Shown here: piece by piece, positions 37,816 to 48,264 of the stretch
Position numbering within the stretch: the stretch's first letter is position 1
How the letters are laid out: the number at the start of each line of letters is the position of its first letter
NCBI RefSeq assembly: GCF_019649055.1
Contig: NW_026570277.1
Span: 124,001-188,000 of the forward strand
Direction of reading: 5' to 3'
From: Paramacrobiotus metropolitanus
Taxonomy: Eukaryota; Tardigrada; Eutardigrada; Parachela; Macrobiotidae
DNA: 64,000 nucleotides
Position numbers and translations under genes: made by a program
The notes under the pieces: generated by a model
What the model was told of the DNA's origin: nothing
The model's input: the letters and a program-made list of their open reading frames with translations, nothing else
The model's database searches: none

Positions 37816-38437
37816 TTACACACGCTTGCAAACAAACGTATTAGCCTGACATGCTAAGCAAATCATGCATAATTTCCCATTTTTTCGTACAATGACAGTC
37901 GAGCAGCTTCTGCAATGCTGGCACTGAACAAATTGATTGAAGTAGTTCTTTATAACCTGGAAGATATGCCGAAGATTGAAGTGGCGGTAAAGTTCCAGGT
38001 AGTTGTATTTCTGGTAAACATCATGAGAAAATCCTCGTGGCAGATCCACCTCTGTTCCAGTGCGTTTAATGGCTGTTGTTCGCAAAGCGTTTTGAAAATA
38101 GGTGTCCAGAGGAATGAGGCTTTGTTCCATGAGGTTTTGGAACTGGTAAAAGTTTACTACGCGTGTGATGTTAATCATCGTGTAGCGGTAGCGTAGAATG
38201 GGCTTGGGAAGAGGCTATATAAAAACAGAACGCCATAAGTAACTGAAAAATTTGAAATTGAGGATGTCGATAAGGCTTACCAGGATTATGGAGCACGTCT
38301 TGGTGCACAGCTGCAGCTCGTTCCGTATCTGGCCGGTGTCGAGATATCCAGTGTACTTTTCGCTGCTCCCTGCATCGGGGTGCTTTGGCGGAGTGAAATA
38401 GCTGCTGTCATTGTTGTTGTTGTCGGAGATGGTTCAT
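37816..38437 (-). CDS. eIF2-beta/eIF5 N-domain-like zinc protein encoded in viral element
   Basis: The main exon 37816-38214 ends in a zinc ribbon with spacing C-x2-C-x17-C-x2-C (QCQHCRS...CLAC), the spacing of eIF2-beta, preceded by YNYLELYRHFNLRHIFQVIK, which aligns position by position with the eIF2-beta segment before its ribbon. The part before that (PKPILRYRYTMINITRVVNF) fits the start of the same fold. A 66-base intron (38215-38280, GTAAGC...ATATAG) links an N-terminal exon running back to about 38437; no ATG is in frame there, so the true start is unknown. It is much shorter than cellular eIF2-beta (about 330 residues) and lacks the Lys blocks. In translation initiation the relatives bind eIF2-gamma/tRNA and eIF2B. 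I infer a translation-factor mimic. No TATA box of the TATAAAAG type was seen. Confidence 0.65.
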
Positions 38438-38549
38438 TGGTTTCCAAAGGGTGAAGGGGGTGAATTATATGGCGAACGATATCGGTAAATCATACTGGGT
38501 CGGAAGCTAAATCTTTGCCGCCCGTTTGTCCTACTGTTATAACCACTGC

Positions 38550-39281
38550 TCATGGTGATGCCGGCGCCGTCGTCGTCGTCGGTGTCGTTGTCGATGTCGT
38601 CGCTGCCTTGGAAACAGAGGCGATGCGGGGTGGAGAATCCAAGATTTCTAATAAAAGTCGAATATAATGTACCAGTAGTTTCCGAGCAAGTAGCCTAGCA
38701 GCATCCGCTTTTGCCAGGTGTGTTGTTGGTCCGCTCCCTATTATAAAGAGATCTTCGTTGGCAATTGCTGCCTGATAATTCCAGTTGTTCGCGTCGATGG
38801 ACGGAAGTCGGCGGTATTCCAAATCAAAACCGAGTATGTTTGCTAGGCTTTCCGCGAGTGCCTGATAAGGCGGTTGTTTTCTCGGGGCGAGAGAGAGGGA
38901 TGGATCTGGCGTAGGCGCTGATTTACTGGTAGTAGTTGTGATGGTAGTGGTGTTAGTGGATGTGGATCCTGATTGTTGCTGCCTTCTTTCGCTTTCCAAC
39001 ACTTCCAAGAGTTTGGTATGGTAATTCCGCAATAAAATAGCAAGTAATTTTTTAGCCGCGTCCTGTTTGGCTGTCGCTGTTGACTTTCCAACACCTATTG
39101 CAAAAATGTGTTCAGCCAAAATGCCGGCTTGGTGTTTGCAGCAAAACGGTTCGTTAACTTTCTTTGGAACACTCTTGTAGTCAATTTTAAAAGATAAAAG
39201 TTTCCCGATAGAACTAACAATAGTTGTAAAGAAGCGGCGCACCATTCCCAAAAATCCGCAAAACTGCACTGACTGCAGCAT
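38550..39281 (-). CDS. Protein with two double-stranded RNA-binding domains
   Basis: Open for 243 residues. The first dsRBD (about residues 30-85) ends GVGKSTATAKQDAAKKLLAI, with the basic helix-2 pattern of the fold. The second (about 130-200) ends HLAKADAARLLARKLL. A Ser/Thr-rich linker separates them and the tail is Thr/Pro-rich. No kinase, deaminase or RNase domain is present, so it looks like a pure dsRNA binder. Viral proteins of this kind (for example poxvirus E3) hide dsRNA from host sensors or block RNA interference; that role is inferred here. A TATAATATATAATA stretch at 39303-39316 precedes the ATG. It lies on the same strand as the eIF2-beta-like gene, 112 bases upstream of that gene's first visible codon. 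Confidence 0.8.
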   Translation of the reverse strand: MLQSVQFCGFLGMVRRFFTTIVSSIGKLLSFKIDYKSVPKKVNEPFCCKHQAGILAEHIFAIGVGKSTATAKQDAAKKLLAILLRNYHTKLLEVLESERRQQQSGSTSTNTTTITTTTSKSAPTPDPSLSLAPRKQPPYQALAESLANILGFDLEYRRLPSIDANNWNYQAAIANEDLFIIGSGPTTHLAKADAARLLARKLLVHYIRLLLEILDSPPRIASVSKAATTSTTTPTTTTAPASP

Positions 39282-39516
39282 CGAATTACGCCGGGTGATA
39301 GCTATTATATATTATACGGCTTGCATATCGGATCTGCTTAGTTGCAATGCTCACATGCCGTGCTGATTCTAGCCGCATCAGCCCCCTGGATCGATGGGCC
39401 GGGTCAGTGCGATAGTTTCCCATGCGCCTCACCCCCTGTTGTGAGACGTCCAGCGGAGTATAAGTCACATAATGTCACCACAACTGTTTTGTGTGTTCAG
39501 CGTGTTTATCACCCTG

Positions 39517-39524
39517 TATAAAAG
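39517..39524 (+). promoter_or_regulatory. TATA box of integrase gene
   Basis: TATAAAAG followed by CGG, 293 bases before the chosen integrase ATG. Same octamer as before MCP, ATPase and IAP. Confidence 0.6.
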
Positions 39525-39816
39525 CGGTGTACATAGACAAAGAATGACATGTAAATAAGAACTTGGCTTTTCGAGATTTCTGACAACCTTCTGCTCGTAA
39601 GCGGATGCGAAATCGAATTATATCTCCGATCATAAATTGTTGTGTAGTCAGGAAAGGCCCCCCTCCGCATGACTATAGATTATTTGCTGGCTGTGGAGTT
39701 GATTATTGTTCTTGTTACGTGGAATTATTCAGAGAGGCTCTGCTGCTCCCGCTTCCGCTCCCGCTTCCGCTTTCGCTAAGAAACACAAAACCCGGCAAAA
39801 AGGTAAGAAAGCTGCA

Positions 39817-40916
39817 ATGGCGCGAAAAAAGTTATTACCAGCAACCGCCACTGAAAGTCGGCGAAAGGCTTCCTTTCTGAAATCGCTCTATACTGATATT
39901 ACGTCACCGGGGTATTTGGGTGGAACGATGACTCTATACCGGCTTGCTAAAGAGGCAGAGAAAGCTAAGCACCTGACGGTAACCCTACAGGACGTCAAGG
40001 ATTTTCTTTCTGAGCAAAAGACTCATACGTTGCACAGGCCTACCCGAATTAAATTTAAGAAATTAAAAAATTTTTGCGTTGGCGTGGATAACGTTTGGCA
40101 TGGTGACCTGGTGGAGCTGCAGAAAGTTAAAAAATTTAATGAAAAGTTCCGCTACATTCTAACGACAGTAGACTGCGTTAGTCGTTTTGCTACATCGTAC
40201 CCGCTGGTCAACAAATCGGGTGAAACTGTTTCGAAAGCGCTGGATATAATTTTTCAAAAGCGGCGGCCCGTTGTTTTTGGTGAGAATGAATAACGAGACT
40301 GAACAGCACACGCTATCCTAAATATACAGAAAGCTTTTGTAAATTTAACTGTTTTAGTTACTGATGCGGGAAAAGAGTTCATCAATGAAAAAGCAAAATC
40401 CGTATACGACAAACACGGCATACGCCACCAAATATCGTCTTCAAGATTTAAAGCCGCGCTAGCCGACGTTTCAATCGAACTCTTAAAACGACATTATTCC
40501 GTCATTTTACGTTCACGAAGAGTTCAAATTGGTTTTCAGCGTTGCAAAATATTATTCAAAATTATAATGGAAGCGTACATAGTGCTGTGAAAATGAAGCC
40601 GGGAGAAATCACGGTCAGCAATCAATCGCAGTTATTTAAACTGGGCCAGGAAAAGCGGTTTATTAAGTTGCAGAAGGCAGCTTTTAAAGTTGGTGACAGA
40701 GTCCGGATTGCACTTAAGAAATCAACATTCAGCAAGGGATACACTCAAACGTTCTCCGATGAAATTTTTCAAATTTCCGAAATTTTGTTTGGGCCGGTGA
40801 TAACGTATCGTCTGCAGACGCTCGATCGCGTACCGAAAACTCTCTTGGAAGGCAATCGGCCACTGCAGTTTTATAAGGAAGATATTTCCAGAGTGGGGTC
40901 AGGAAGAATTAAATGA
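39817..40916 (+). pseudogene. Polinton/adintovirus integrase (retroviral-type DDE), frameshifted
   Basis: Inserts the viral genome into host DNA. Exon 1 (39817-40279) has the N-terminal segment SLYTDITSPGYLGG, then VWHGDLVEL with the first catalytic Asp. A 77-base GT-AG intron (40280-40356) leads to TDAGKEF with the second Asp. The frame then breaks at 40465-40467, where the codon of the third catalytic residue (Glu) is expected. After the break the protein resumes in the next frame to 40916 with a C-terminal SH3/chromo-like part (VGDRVRIALKKSTFSKGY, SDEIFQI). In-frame codons upstream to 39706 could add residues. The lesion removes a catalytic residue, so this copy should be inactive. Confidence 0.85.
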
Positions 40917-40955
40917 AATTCTGAAACTGTATGATCAGTCAGTTGTGAACTTTTC

Positions 40956-40967
40956 ATATTTATAAGG
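40956..40967 (+). promoter_or_regulatory. Possible TATA box of penton-like gene
   Basis: ATATTTATAAGG, 26 bases before the ATG at 40993; a weaker match than the TATAAAAG boxes. Confidence 0.4.
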
Positions 40968-40992
40968 TAAACCTGTCTTTTTGTAGGAAACC

Positions 40993-41885
40993 ATGATGGA
41001 GGGAGGATTTTATACCGTACTGCATAGCGGAGCTTCCGTGGCTTATGGCTCACTGGTGCTGCGCAACACCGCCACAATTTTCCAATAAACAACAACTACC
41101 GATTTTATCCTACTACGAACAGCAAGTGCCTTGGGAGGTTGCCCTGGTTAGGGCGTTCACTTCAGCGGAGCTCAGCACCATCCACCTGAGCATCGGCAGC
41201 TGACAGTCTGCGTAAACAGTGCTGATAGCCAACTTTATTTAGATGCCTACCTTGCGGAGGCTGAATTCGACAAATCGCCGCGTGACTTCGTTGCTGCCGT
41301 GTCAAAGGCAGTCCAGATGATGGTCACCAATATGGCTGGAGTAATTGCGCCTTTAATTTTGCTGCAAGAAGGAAAGTTGCACTGGCTGAGTCAGAACGAG
41401 CAGGTGCAAATTGTCAATAGAGGTAACCTGCTGTCGGTGGTACTGGGTCTGCTCTACGATGACGATGCCGGCGTAATGCGTCAAGAAGTGGCTGCAAGCG
41501 CATATTTTCACGATCAAAACTTCCAAAAATATGGAGACACTCGGCTCATTCGAAATCGTCTGCCGGTGGACACGCAGCGGGGGCGCAAGCAGGCCATTAT
41601 CTGCATGAATCAAATAGTTTCTTTTGCCTTCGGAAATCGGACGGAAAATATTCTCGCGGTAGCCAGTGTCGATGATTTGAAGAAAGGTTATGAACCAAAA
41701 AGTCGCATGTATGTCCCCGTCAAAACTGGTTCTACAAGTCCAATCCCACTGTTACCATCCAATCAGACTGGAAAATGCCTTGGAATGAAAATGCTCTGGG
41801 AGAAACCACTCTGACGCTCCATTATCGAAAATGCCAATCCAATAATGGGAGAGCGGAAAAATCGGAGACTTCTTTTCGTGAGTGA
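40993..41885 (+). pseudogene. Penton-like minor capsid protein, at least three frame breaks
   Basis: The start MMEGGFYTVLHSGAS and the following WEVALVRAF segment are the opening of Polinton penton proteins (single jelly-roll, five-fold vertex). The middle is open from 41230 to about 41720 (VQMMVTNMAGVIAPL, YVPVKTG). The end, in another frame, is ETTLTLHYRKC, like the final beta strand of the family. Frame changes fall near 41085, between 41160 and 41230, and near 41730. It sits just before the MCP gene, the usual partner. Confidence 0.75.
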
Positions 41886-42048
41886 GTAGTTCTGCGGTTT
41901 TGCTAATTTGTAACCAGCAGCGTTTTTTGTGAAACGAATGTGTGTTGCGTATTTCTTGGAACGTGAAAAGCGAAAACGTTAGTGTTTGTCTGATTGTTTG
42001 TGGATCTGCTTGATGTTTAACGGAAAAGAGCGTTGTTGCACCGCCGAC

Positions 42049-42056
42049 TATAAAAG
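42049..42056 (+). promoter_or_regulatory. TATA box of major capsid gene
   Basis: TATAAAAG, about 320 bases before the MCP ATG, implying a long 5' leader. Confidence 0.55.
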
Positions 42057-42372
42057 AAGAAGACCTAACCATTCAGCATTCAGTCTGTGCTAGTAGTTTG
42101 TGGTACTCTCTTAAAAACGGCTCGCTATCGGAGAAAAACAAGTGGGAAAAGAAGAAGAAGGAGAGGGCGCATAATTAAACGAACAATTGTCCAATCAACG
42201 GCTGTAATTGGGCGAGGGCCGATATTTGGCACGAGAAAAAAGACGACGAGGGCGAGGCCGACGTAGGCGAAGACGTACTTTCGAACCGGATTATTTCAAA
42301 AGGTCACAAAAGGAAAAAGTCTAGCTTCAATAGTCTAGTTCACACGCACGCACACACACGCAAACAGTTGGA

Positions 42373-44133
42373 ATGGCTACCCTAAAAAACCAGTATACAA
42401 TCGAGGAGTTTCCAGACGAGCTTCAGCTGTTTGATCCACCCGTATCACAATCTACAGTAGAATCGTATCATTATACGGATGTCATGCCACTGAATCAAAT
42501 TGTAAACAACACTGACGTTATTGAATTTCTCATTCCTGCAACTGAATATTACTTAGACCTGTCAGATGTGCTGCTGAAAATGAAATGCCAGATTTTGGAT
42601 CGTGATCCTACCAAAGTTCTTGGAGTGATCAAGGCTCAGCAGCCTATACGAGCTGTAGTTGTACCTGCACAGCCTGCTCCAGTCGTCCAGCCAGATTCTT
42701 CTGCTGACGCTGGCGCAGAAGCTTCTAGTGCATCTAATGCCATAGTCTCACAGCACCCACCACCACCGCCACCGCAGCCGCCGCCACCGCCGCCGCCGGC
42801 GCCCCGGCCAAATCAACAACAACAACAGCAAGGCTTGATGACAAGCAATAGCAACGCGGCGGGGCAAAGTTACATTGACAATCCTTTAGCCGACCCATCT
42901 ATTGCCCGTTTGGTAGGGGAATTAGATTTCGCCGACAGAGGTCATTATACCAACGTGTTAAACACTCAGGGTGTGCGTGATGCGGCTCCAGTTAATTTAC
43001 TATTTTACATGATGTTTGAGCGTGTGGAAATCGAAATAAATGGGACGCCTTTTGTTGTCAACTACAATAATTATGGCTACAAAGGCTATATGCATACGCT
43101 GCTAAACTATTCTCGAGGAGTGAAAAAGCATCTGCTCCGACCTATAATGTGGTTCAGAGATAAGTTAAGCCGAATTCAGCCACAAAATACCATGGATAGT
43201 GTGGACTTAACGAACCCTGAATTAAATCAAGGACTCTTGGCGCTACGATTTGACAAAAGAAGGGAAGGTATTCGAAATGGTGGGGAAAATAATGCACGAA
43301 TTGTTCTTTCTCGAACAGTACTTACTACCGGAAGTTTCTATTCGAATTCGACTTTTCAAGCGCAATCCTTCTTTTTATCTTATGTCTGACGATATTGCTC
43401 CTAATTATTACCTTAATTTTTTGGATATGCGGCTGATCACTCGTTTTGTTAAATTGTCACAAAAAACGCAGGACCAAATGCAAAAGCGGCTATTGTCACA
43501 GCCGGCGATTTATAAAATGTACGCAGCTAGCGATGTCCGCAGTCGGGCATTAATCCCTGGTCAGCGGCAGTATACGATCGACAACTTTTTTGGTTCCGAG
43601 AAAATACCAAATAGAATTGTTTTTTGCTATGGTCACTCACGACGCCTATCTAGGAAACTACCGCAAAAATCAATAAATTTCCAGCACTTCAACCTTGAGG
43701 AAATAACGCTAATAGTCGATAATCAGATTCTATCGTATAAGCTCGATTTTAAAAACGGGCACTATGCCATGCTTTACATTGCGTTGGCATGTCAACTCGG
43801 CAATAGAGATTATGCCTGCTCCACCGACACATCGTATGCCGACATTCGCTACGGAACGGTACAAATGATTGTTTTAATTAACGCTCTATCGTTAGAATTT
43901 TCTTATCGTTATGTATTTGATTTGTGTTTTGTGTTTTTCTCGCAGAGCATCTTCCCTTTGATTTGACGCCCAATCATGATATCGATGATATTCCGGTCGA
44001 AAGGAGACAGCTCGCTCGATTAGAGCTTAAATTCGCTGCGCCGCTAGAAGAACCTGTCGAACTGCTTGTATTTTCTGAGCAGCCGCGCATTTTTCAAATT
44101 GATAAGAGCAAGAAATTTATTAATGTCATGTGA
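42373..44133 (+). pseudogene. Major capsid protein, double jelly-roll (Polinton/adintovirus hexon-like), one frameshift
   Basis: Forms the capsid facets. The opening strands include MPLNQIVNNTDVIEFLIPAT. A Pro/Gln-rich insertion (about residues 115-155) interrupts the first jelly-roll. Then follow PVNLLFYMMFERVEIEINGT and YMHTLLNYSRG. The frame shifts near 43255. The second part runs to 43858; a probable 89-base intron (43859-43947, GTACAA...GCAGAG) then joins in phase to HLPFDLTPN and ARLELKFAAPL, the signature C-terminal motifs of Polinton capsid proteins, ending at 44133. The Pro/Gln insertion and the intron are unusual. The rest of the fold looks complete. Confidence 0.88.
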
Positions 44134-44472
44134 AGGTCACTAGCAAGTTATAGTGTTAGTTTTGTCGTTCGGTCGTTTTCTACTACGTAAATCATCATGT
44201 GTCTGTTCTCTTAGATTATTAAAGCATCCGAAAAGCATCGAGTCGATTTTCTGTGATTTATTAAATATCATACACACGACAGCAGATCATAAAAGACGGT
44301 GTCATAAAGAAAAAACATACCTGACGTGCACAAACCATTATTACGATTTTTTTACGTGTGATAGTTATCGAAAAATTCATGCAAAAGTTTACGGGACAGA
44401 GAGCAGTTTGACAACATCAAAGGTTTTATATACGAAACGCTTTTTACAAAAGTAGGATCGTTCAACAGCTGT
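44134..44472. other. Convergent gap between MCP and thymidylate kinase genes
   Basis: No gene supported; presumably holds both 3' ends. Confidence 0.4.
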
Positions 44473-45101
44473 TTATAAGCGATAAACACGACCGAGATCG
44501 TCAACAATAACCTGTTCGGGGTGCGGTGTCCCATCCGCTCGCTTAATCATGCGCCGAATAGCTTCCATAGGCTTCACATCCATAAAAAGGTTAAATCCGG
44601 AATAATAAAGGACGCTGAAGTGGCTTCCCCTTCGCTGGTTTCAATGCTCTTCATCCAGTCCATATCATGTCCACGGGCACTGCCGTAGGCCAAATCGGAT
44701 AGGATATAGCGGTCCACAATAACAATATTTCCGTCGGCTAAATTACTGCGAATGTCATTAATGAGTATCTGGCGTCTCGCGGAAAGGATAAGATAGGTAG
44801 CGCGGGTGTGAACAAGGTCACGGTTAGATAAGGCAAGAACAGAGGCTCGGAATAAGTCAGGCAATGCTGGCTGGGTGAGGCAGTTCGACATGGAAAGGTC
44901 ATTGTGTAAGGAAACATTATACCCCATATTGGCAAGCGCATCAGCAAGTATGACAGATCCATTGGTTTTCTCTGCGGTGTTAATTCCTTCGAATACAATT
45001 AAAAACGGCTTCGGTTTTGTCTGTTTCTGGTTGCACTGCTGCTGCTGCTGCTGATGCAACATATCCATGATCGTAATGTGCTGCAAAATGAAATGAAACA
45101 C
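44473..45101 (-). pseudogene. Thymidylate kinase-like, frameshift near C-terminus
   Basis: dTMP kinase makes dTDP for DNA synthesis. A Gln tract near the N-terminus precedes the P-loop region FEGINTAEKTNGS, where the usual Gly before Lys-Thr is Glu. The DRY motif region VDRYILSDLAYGSARG is well kept. The frame breaks after PDLTFL near 44582 and continues in another frame to a stop at 44473 (VKPMEAIRRMIKRADG, QVIVDDLGRVYRL). TATATAT at 45124 lies just upstream of the first ATG; an internal ATG at about 45069 is also possible. The altered P-loop and the frameshift suggest loss of function. Confidence 0.8.
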
Positions 45102-45209
45102 TATGTAAGCTGCTGTTACACGGATATATAGGCACAGTACTGAAAATGCTTCAGGAAGCGAAGCGAGAACGAGCTGTCTGTAGTGAGAATGAAAGAAACC
45201 TTACTTTGC

Positions 45210-46582
45210 TCAGTCATTCATCTTCATGCGTTTGGATGGTGATGGTTTCCCCCCGCTGGTATAGTCACTCCCTCCAGTTTCCTCACCGCTAGCTCCTCCT
45301 CTAAGCTGAATGGCCGGCGCATTAGCTTCGGCAAGCCGATCCGCTAGTTCAACAACAATACTTTTGATGTTGTTAGCGTAATCAGAATTCCTCCTCAAGA
45401 AGTCGGTTAAGCCCACTTCACAGAACCACTTGAACGCTGCGTCTCGGTAAATCCAGGTTTCTCGACTCATGCCCGCTGCGTGGGCTGGACCTAATACGCT
45501 GTCCCTGAGCGGTTGTAACACGTCGCGCCGTATTGATTCGGTCCGGGCGCAACAATCTTTCAGGGTCAAGATATCTGGAAAGTGGTTTCTCAGCGAGGCA
45601 ACTGGATGACAGGTTTTTGGCCGGTGTAACTACCTCCTTCTTAGTGGAAACATTATTAAAGCCGGTGGTGGCATCCATTGGTGACGACGGTGGTGTAATC
45701 GTCGTGGCGGTGACAATAGGGTCCATAAAATTACGGCACGCAAAACCGTTATGATTGGGTGGAATGTAAAGCACTGAAGACATTGCCGACTGTGCTCCTG
45801 ATGAAGGAGGATTTTGTTCTGCAGGCAGATGGAAAAACGACGCCATTGGATATTCATGCTGTTGCTGCTGCTGCTGCTGCTGCTGCGGCGGCGGGTCAGC
45901 GTGAAAGGTCATCATCCCTCCTGCAGAAGCGAACGGTGGCGGCGCAAAGGCGAGATTCTGCATTCTGTGGTCGACAGCCGCCGACTGTTGCCACAGTGAA
46001 GCCAAAGACGGTGCCGGTGGCGGGGCAGCGGCGGCTGAGGCTGCGGTGAAACTTTGCAGAGAACGTAGTTGGGTTGCTGTTGTTGCTGATGCTGTTGTAG
46101 GAGCTGGTCAGGCTGGTGGTATTGCGGAAATGCAGAAAGGAATTGACTAAGAGTTGTTGCGGTTGCCGATGGCGACAGGTCCGACGGCTGCGCTGGCTGA
46201 AAGTGATTACGCAACTGTTCGGTGGCTGGCAAGGACATGCTGTGTGAGAACTGATGCGGATGTAGCAGTGGCAATGCTTGATGCGGGGACTTTTGGAGTC
46301 CTGCTGTTGTGGCTGTTGTTGTTGTTGCTGTTGTTGTTGCGCTACGATCATCCCGTCGGCCGTGGTTCCATAGCTGAACGGATTCTGAATATAACAACTG
46401 GCCATTACGTGATGCTGTGGTGCCGATGATGATGATGATGTGATAACTGGAGTATACGTTGCCGCAGAAGGTATTCCGAGACTGTTGCTGCTGCTGCTGT
46501 TGCTACTACAAGTAGATTTTGCCGGCAAGAATAATCCTTCGTCAATAAGAGGAACTTTTACACAAGTATCAACTTCAGGCAT
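45210..46582 (-). pseudogene. Gln/Ser-rich protein of unknown function, frame broken
   Basis: Begins MPEVDTCVKVPLIDEGLF and is rich in Gln, Ser, Pro and Thr, with several poly-Gln tracts coded by CAG/CAA. The reading frame changes within the repeats (about 46000-46300) and again near 45570. The last 120 residues are non-repetitive and look folded (ESIRRDVLQPLRDSV, ETWIYRDAAFKWFCEVGLT), followed by a basic tail (SPSKRMKMND) that could be a nuclear signal. It looks like a transcription regulator, but I recognise no family. Confidence 0.45.
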
Positions 46583-46789
46583 AACAAAATTGTAAACTGA
46601 TCGGTTTAATAAGCGACCAGCAATACTACTAATCCTCCTCCAAAAATCCTCACGCGCTTAAATAGAGTAAAAAAGGAGAGGATGAAGAGGCGCTCATCCA
46701 GAGTGATGGGAGGAGCTGCACAGAGAGGAAGCAGATGGGCTAGAAAGTATAGCAGGGAACCCCCAGTGCGGCTGCCAGAACAGATGGGG

Positions 46790-46797
46790 TATATAAT
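46790..46797 (+). promoter_or_regulatory. TATA box of ribonucleotide reductase gene
   Basis: TATATAAT, 72 bases before ATG 46862, preceded by GGGG. Confidence 0.45.
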
Positions 46798-46861
46798 CAA
46801 CTTACGCGGTTAACTCCGCTAAATATTGGTATTATTACTATAGACTGACTGCAAGGACAAA

Positions 46862-48021
46862 ATGGATATGGGTCAAACACCTTCGCCGTTCCTAGCGGCG
46901 CTGTCGTAAAACTGATTTTGAAACTGGCGGTAATGATGGTAGTAGTAGCGACAACAACAGTGACCACAACAACAACACTTGCTATAATGCTGAAATCGAT
47001 AATAATAATAATAATAATAAAAATAATAATAATAGCGAATTTATTGGAGAAAACAGGAACCTGTTGTTATATCGTCTTGGAAGAGGCTAGTTATTTTCCC
47101 TATCGAGTGCGACGAGGCGTGGGAAATGTATAAAAAGGCAGTTGCTTGCTTTTGGACACCTGAGGAAATTAACCTCTCGCATGACACACGACAGTGGCCA
47201 ATGCTCAGCCAGTTTGAAAGAGATATCTTGGGAAACGTTCTGGCTTTTTTTGCTGCCAGTGACGGCATAGTCATGGAAAACCTTGCATAGAATTTCCTAT
47301 GTGAAGTTCAATTGCCGGAAGTCAGGGCGTTTTATGCTTATCAGATTTTCATTGAAAACGTTCACAGCGAAACGTATTCTCTGCTTATTAATACGTATTT
47401 CCAGGATTCCGAAGAAAAACAGAGGTTACTGCAAGCAATCATTAATAATAGCAATGTTATGGAAAAAGCAGAGTGGGCAGCGCAGTACATACGCGATAAA
47501 GAGCGTTCTTTTGGCGAAAGGCTAATTGCCTTCGCCTGTGTCGAGATGATATTTTTCTGTGGGGCTTTTGCAGTTATTTTTTGGTTCAAGGGGCGAGGCA
47601 TTTTACCTGGTTTGACATATAGTAATGAGCTGATAGCCCGCGACGAATCTCAGCACGTTGAATTTGCTTGTTGGTTATATCTGGGATTAGTAAAATTTAA
47701 AATCCACCTGAAGTCATTTATGAACTAGTGTTAGAAGCTGTAGAAATTGAGTGTAGGTTTTGGGAGAATGCGTTCACACATCCTCTGCGGGGCCTTAACG
47801 AAGCCTCCATGAAAACCTATGTTATGTTTGTCGCTGACGTCCTGCTGAAAATGCTGGAAATGGAGCCGTACTTTAAAGTGGAAAATCCTTTGCCCTACAT
47901 GGAAACTATCTCGCTAGAGGAAAACCAATTTTTTGAAAGACGCGTCTCCGAATACCGCAAGGCTTATGTTGGCCAGGGTGCCGAAGTTATGAAAGAATTT
48001 ACAACCGAAGCAACGTTCTAA
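46862..48021 (+). pseudogene. Ribonucleotide reductase small subunit R2, stop and frameshifts
   Basis: R2 generates the tyrosyl radical used to make deoxynucleotides. The N-terminus is Asn/Ser-rich and loses frame in the AAC/AAT repeats. The core starts near 47060 (FPIECDEAWEMYKKA). FWTPEEINLSHD has Asn where the first iron-ligand Asp is expected. An in-frame TAG occurs at 47288-47290. ENVHSETYSLL keeps the Glu, His and radical Tyr. EMIFFCGAFA and NELIARDESQHVEFA keep the remaining ligands. A frameshift lies near 47695. The C-terminus (FTTEATF) resembles the R1-binding tail. No R1 gene is present in the window. Confidence 0.88.
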
Positions 48022-48264
48022 CGAATGCTTTTTCGTTAATACAGAAGAGGTTAATTGAATTCTTGATTTCTTTGAATTTAAAACAGAAGCAACGTCTTGA
48101 CAGCTCTCGTCGTTTTAATGTTTTTATTAGTTTCTCTATAATGTTGTTTTTTTTTGCAAGGAAAAAAACGATAATAAAAGGCGAATTTGCATTGAAAAAG
48201 CATCTTTTATTCGTAGTCGTCATGTAAAAGCATATTATTGCAAAACAATCTTGGCGGTCTGCTA

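Noticed and set aside
47288-47290. In-frame TAG in R2 considered as stop-codon recoding
   Set aside because: Other genes here end in TAG or TAA normally, and R2 also has frameshifts, so decay is simpler.
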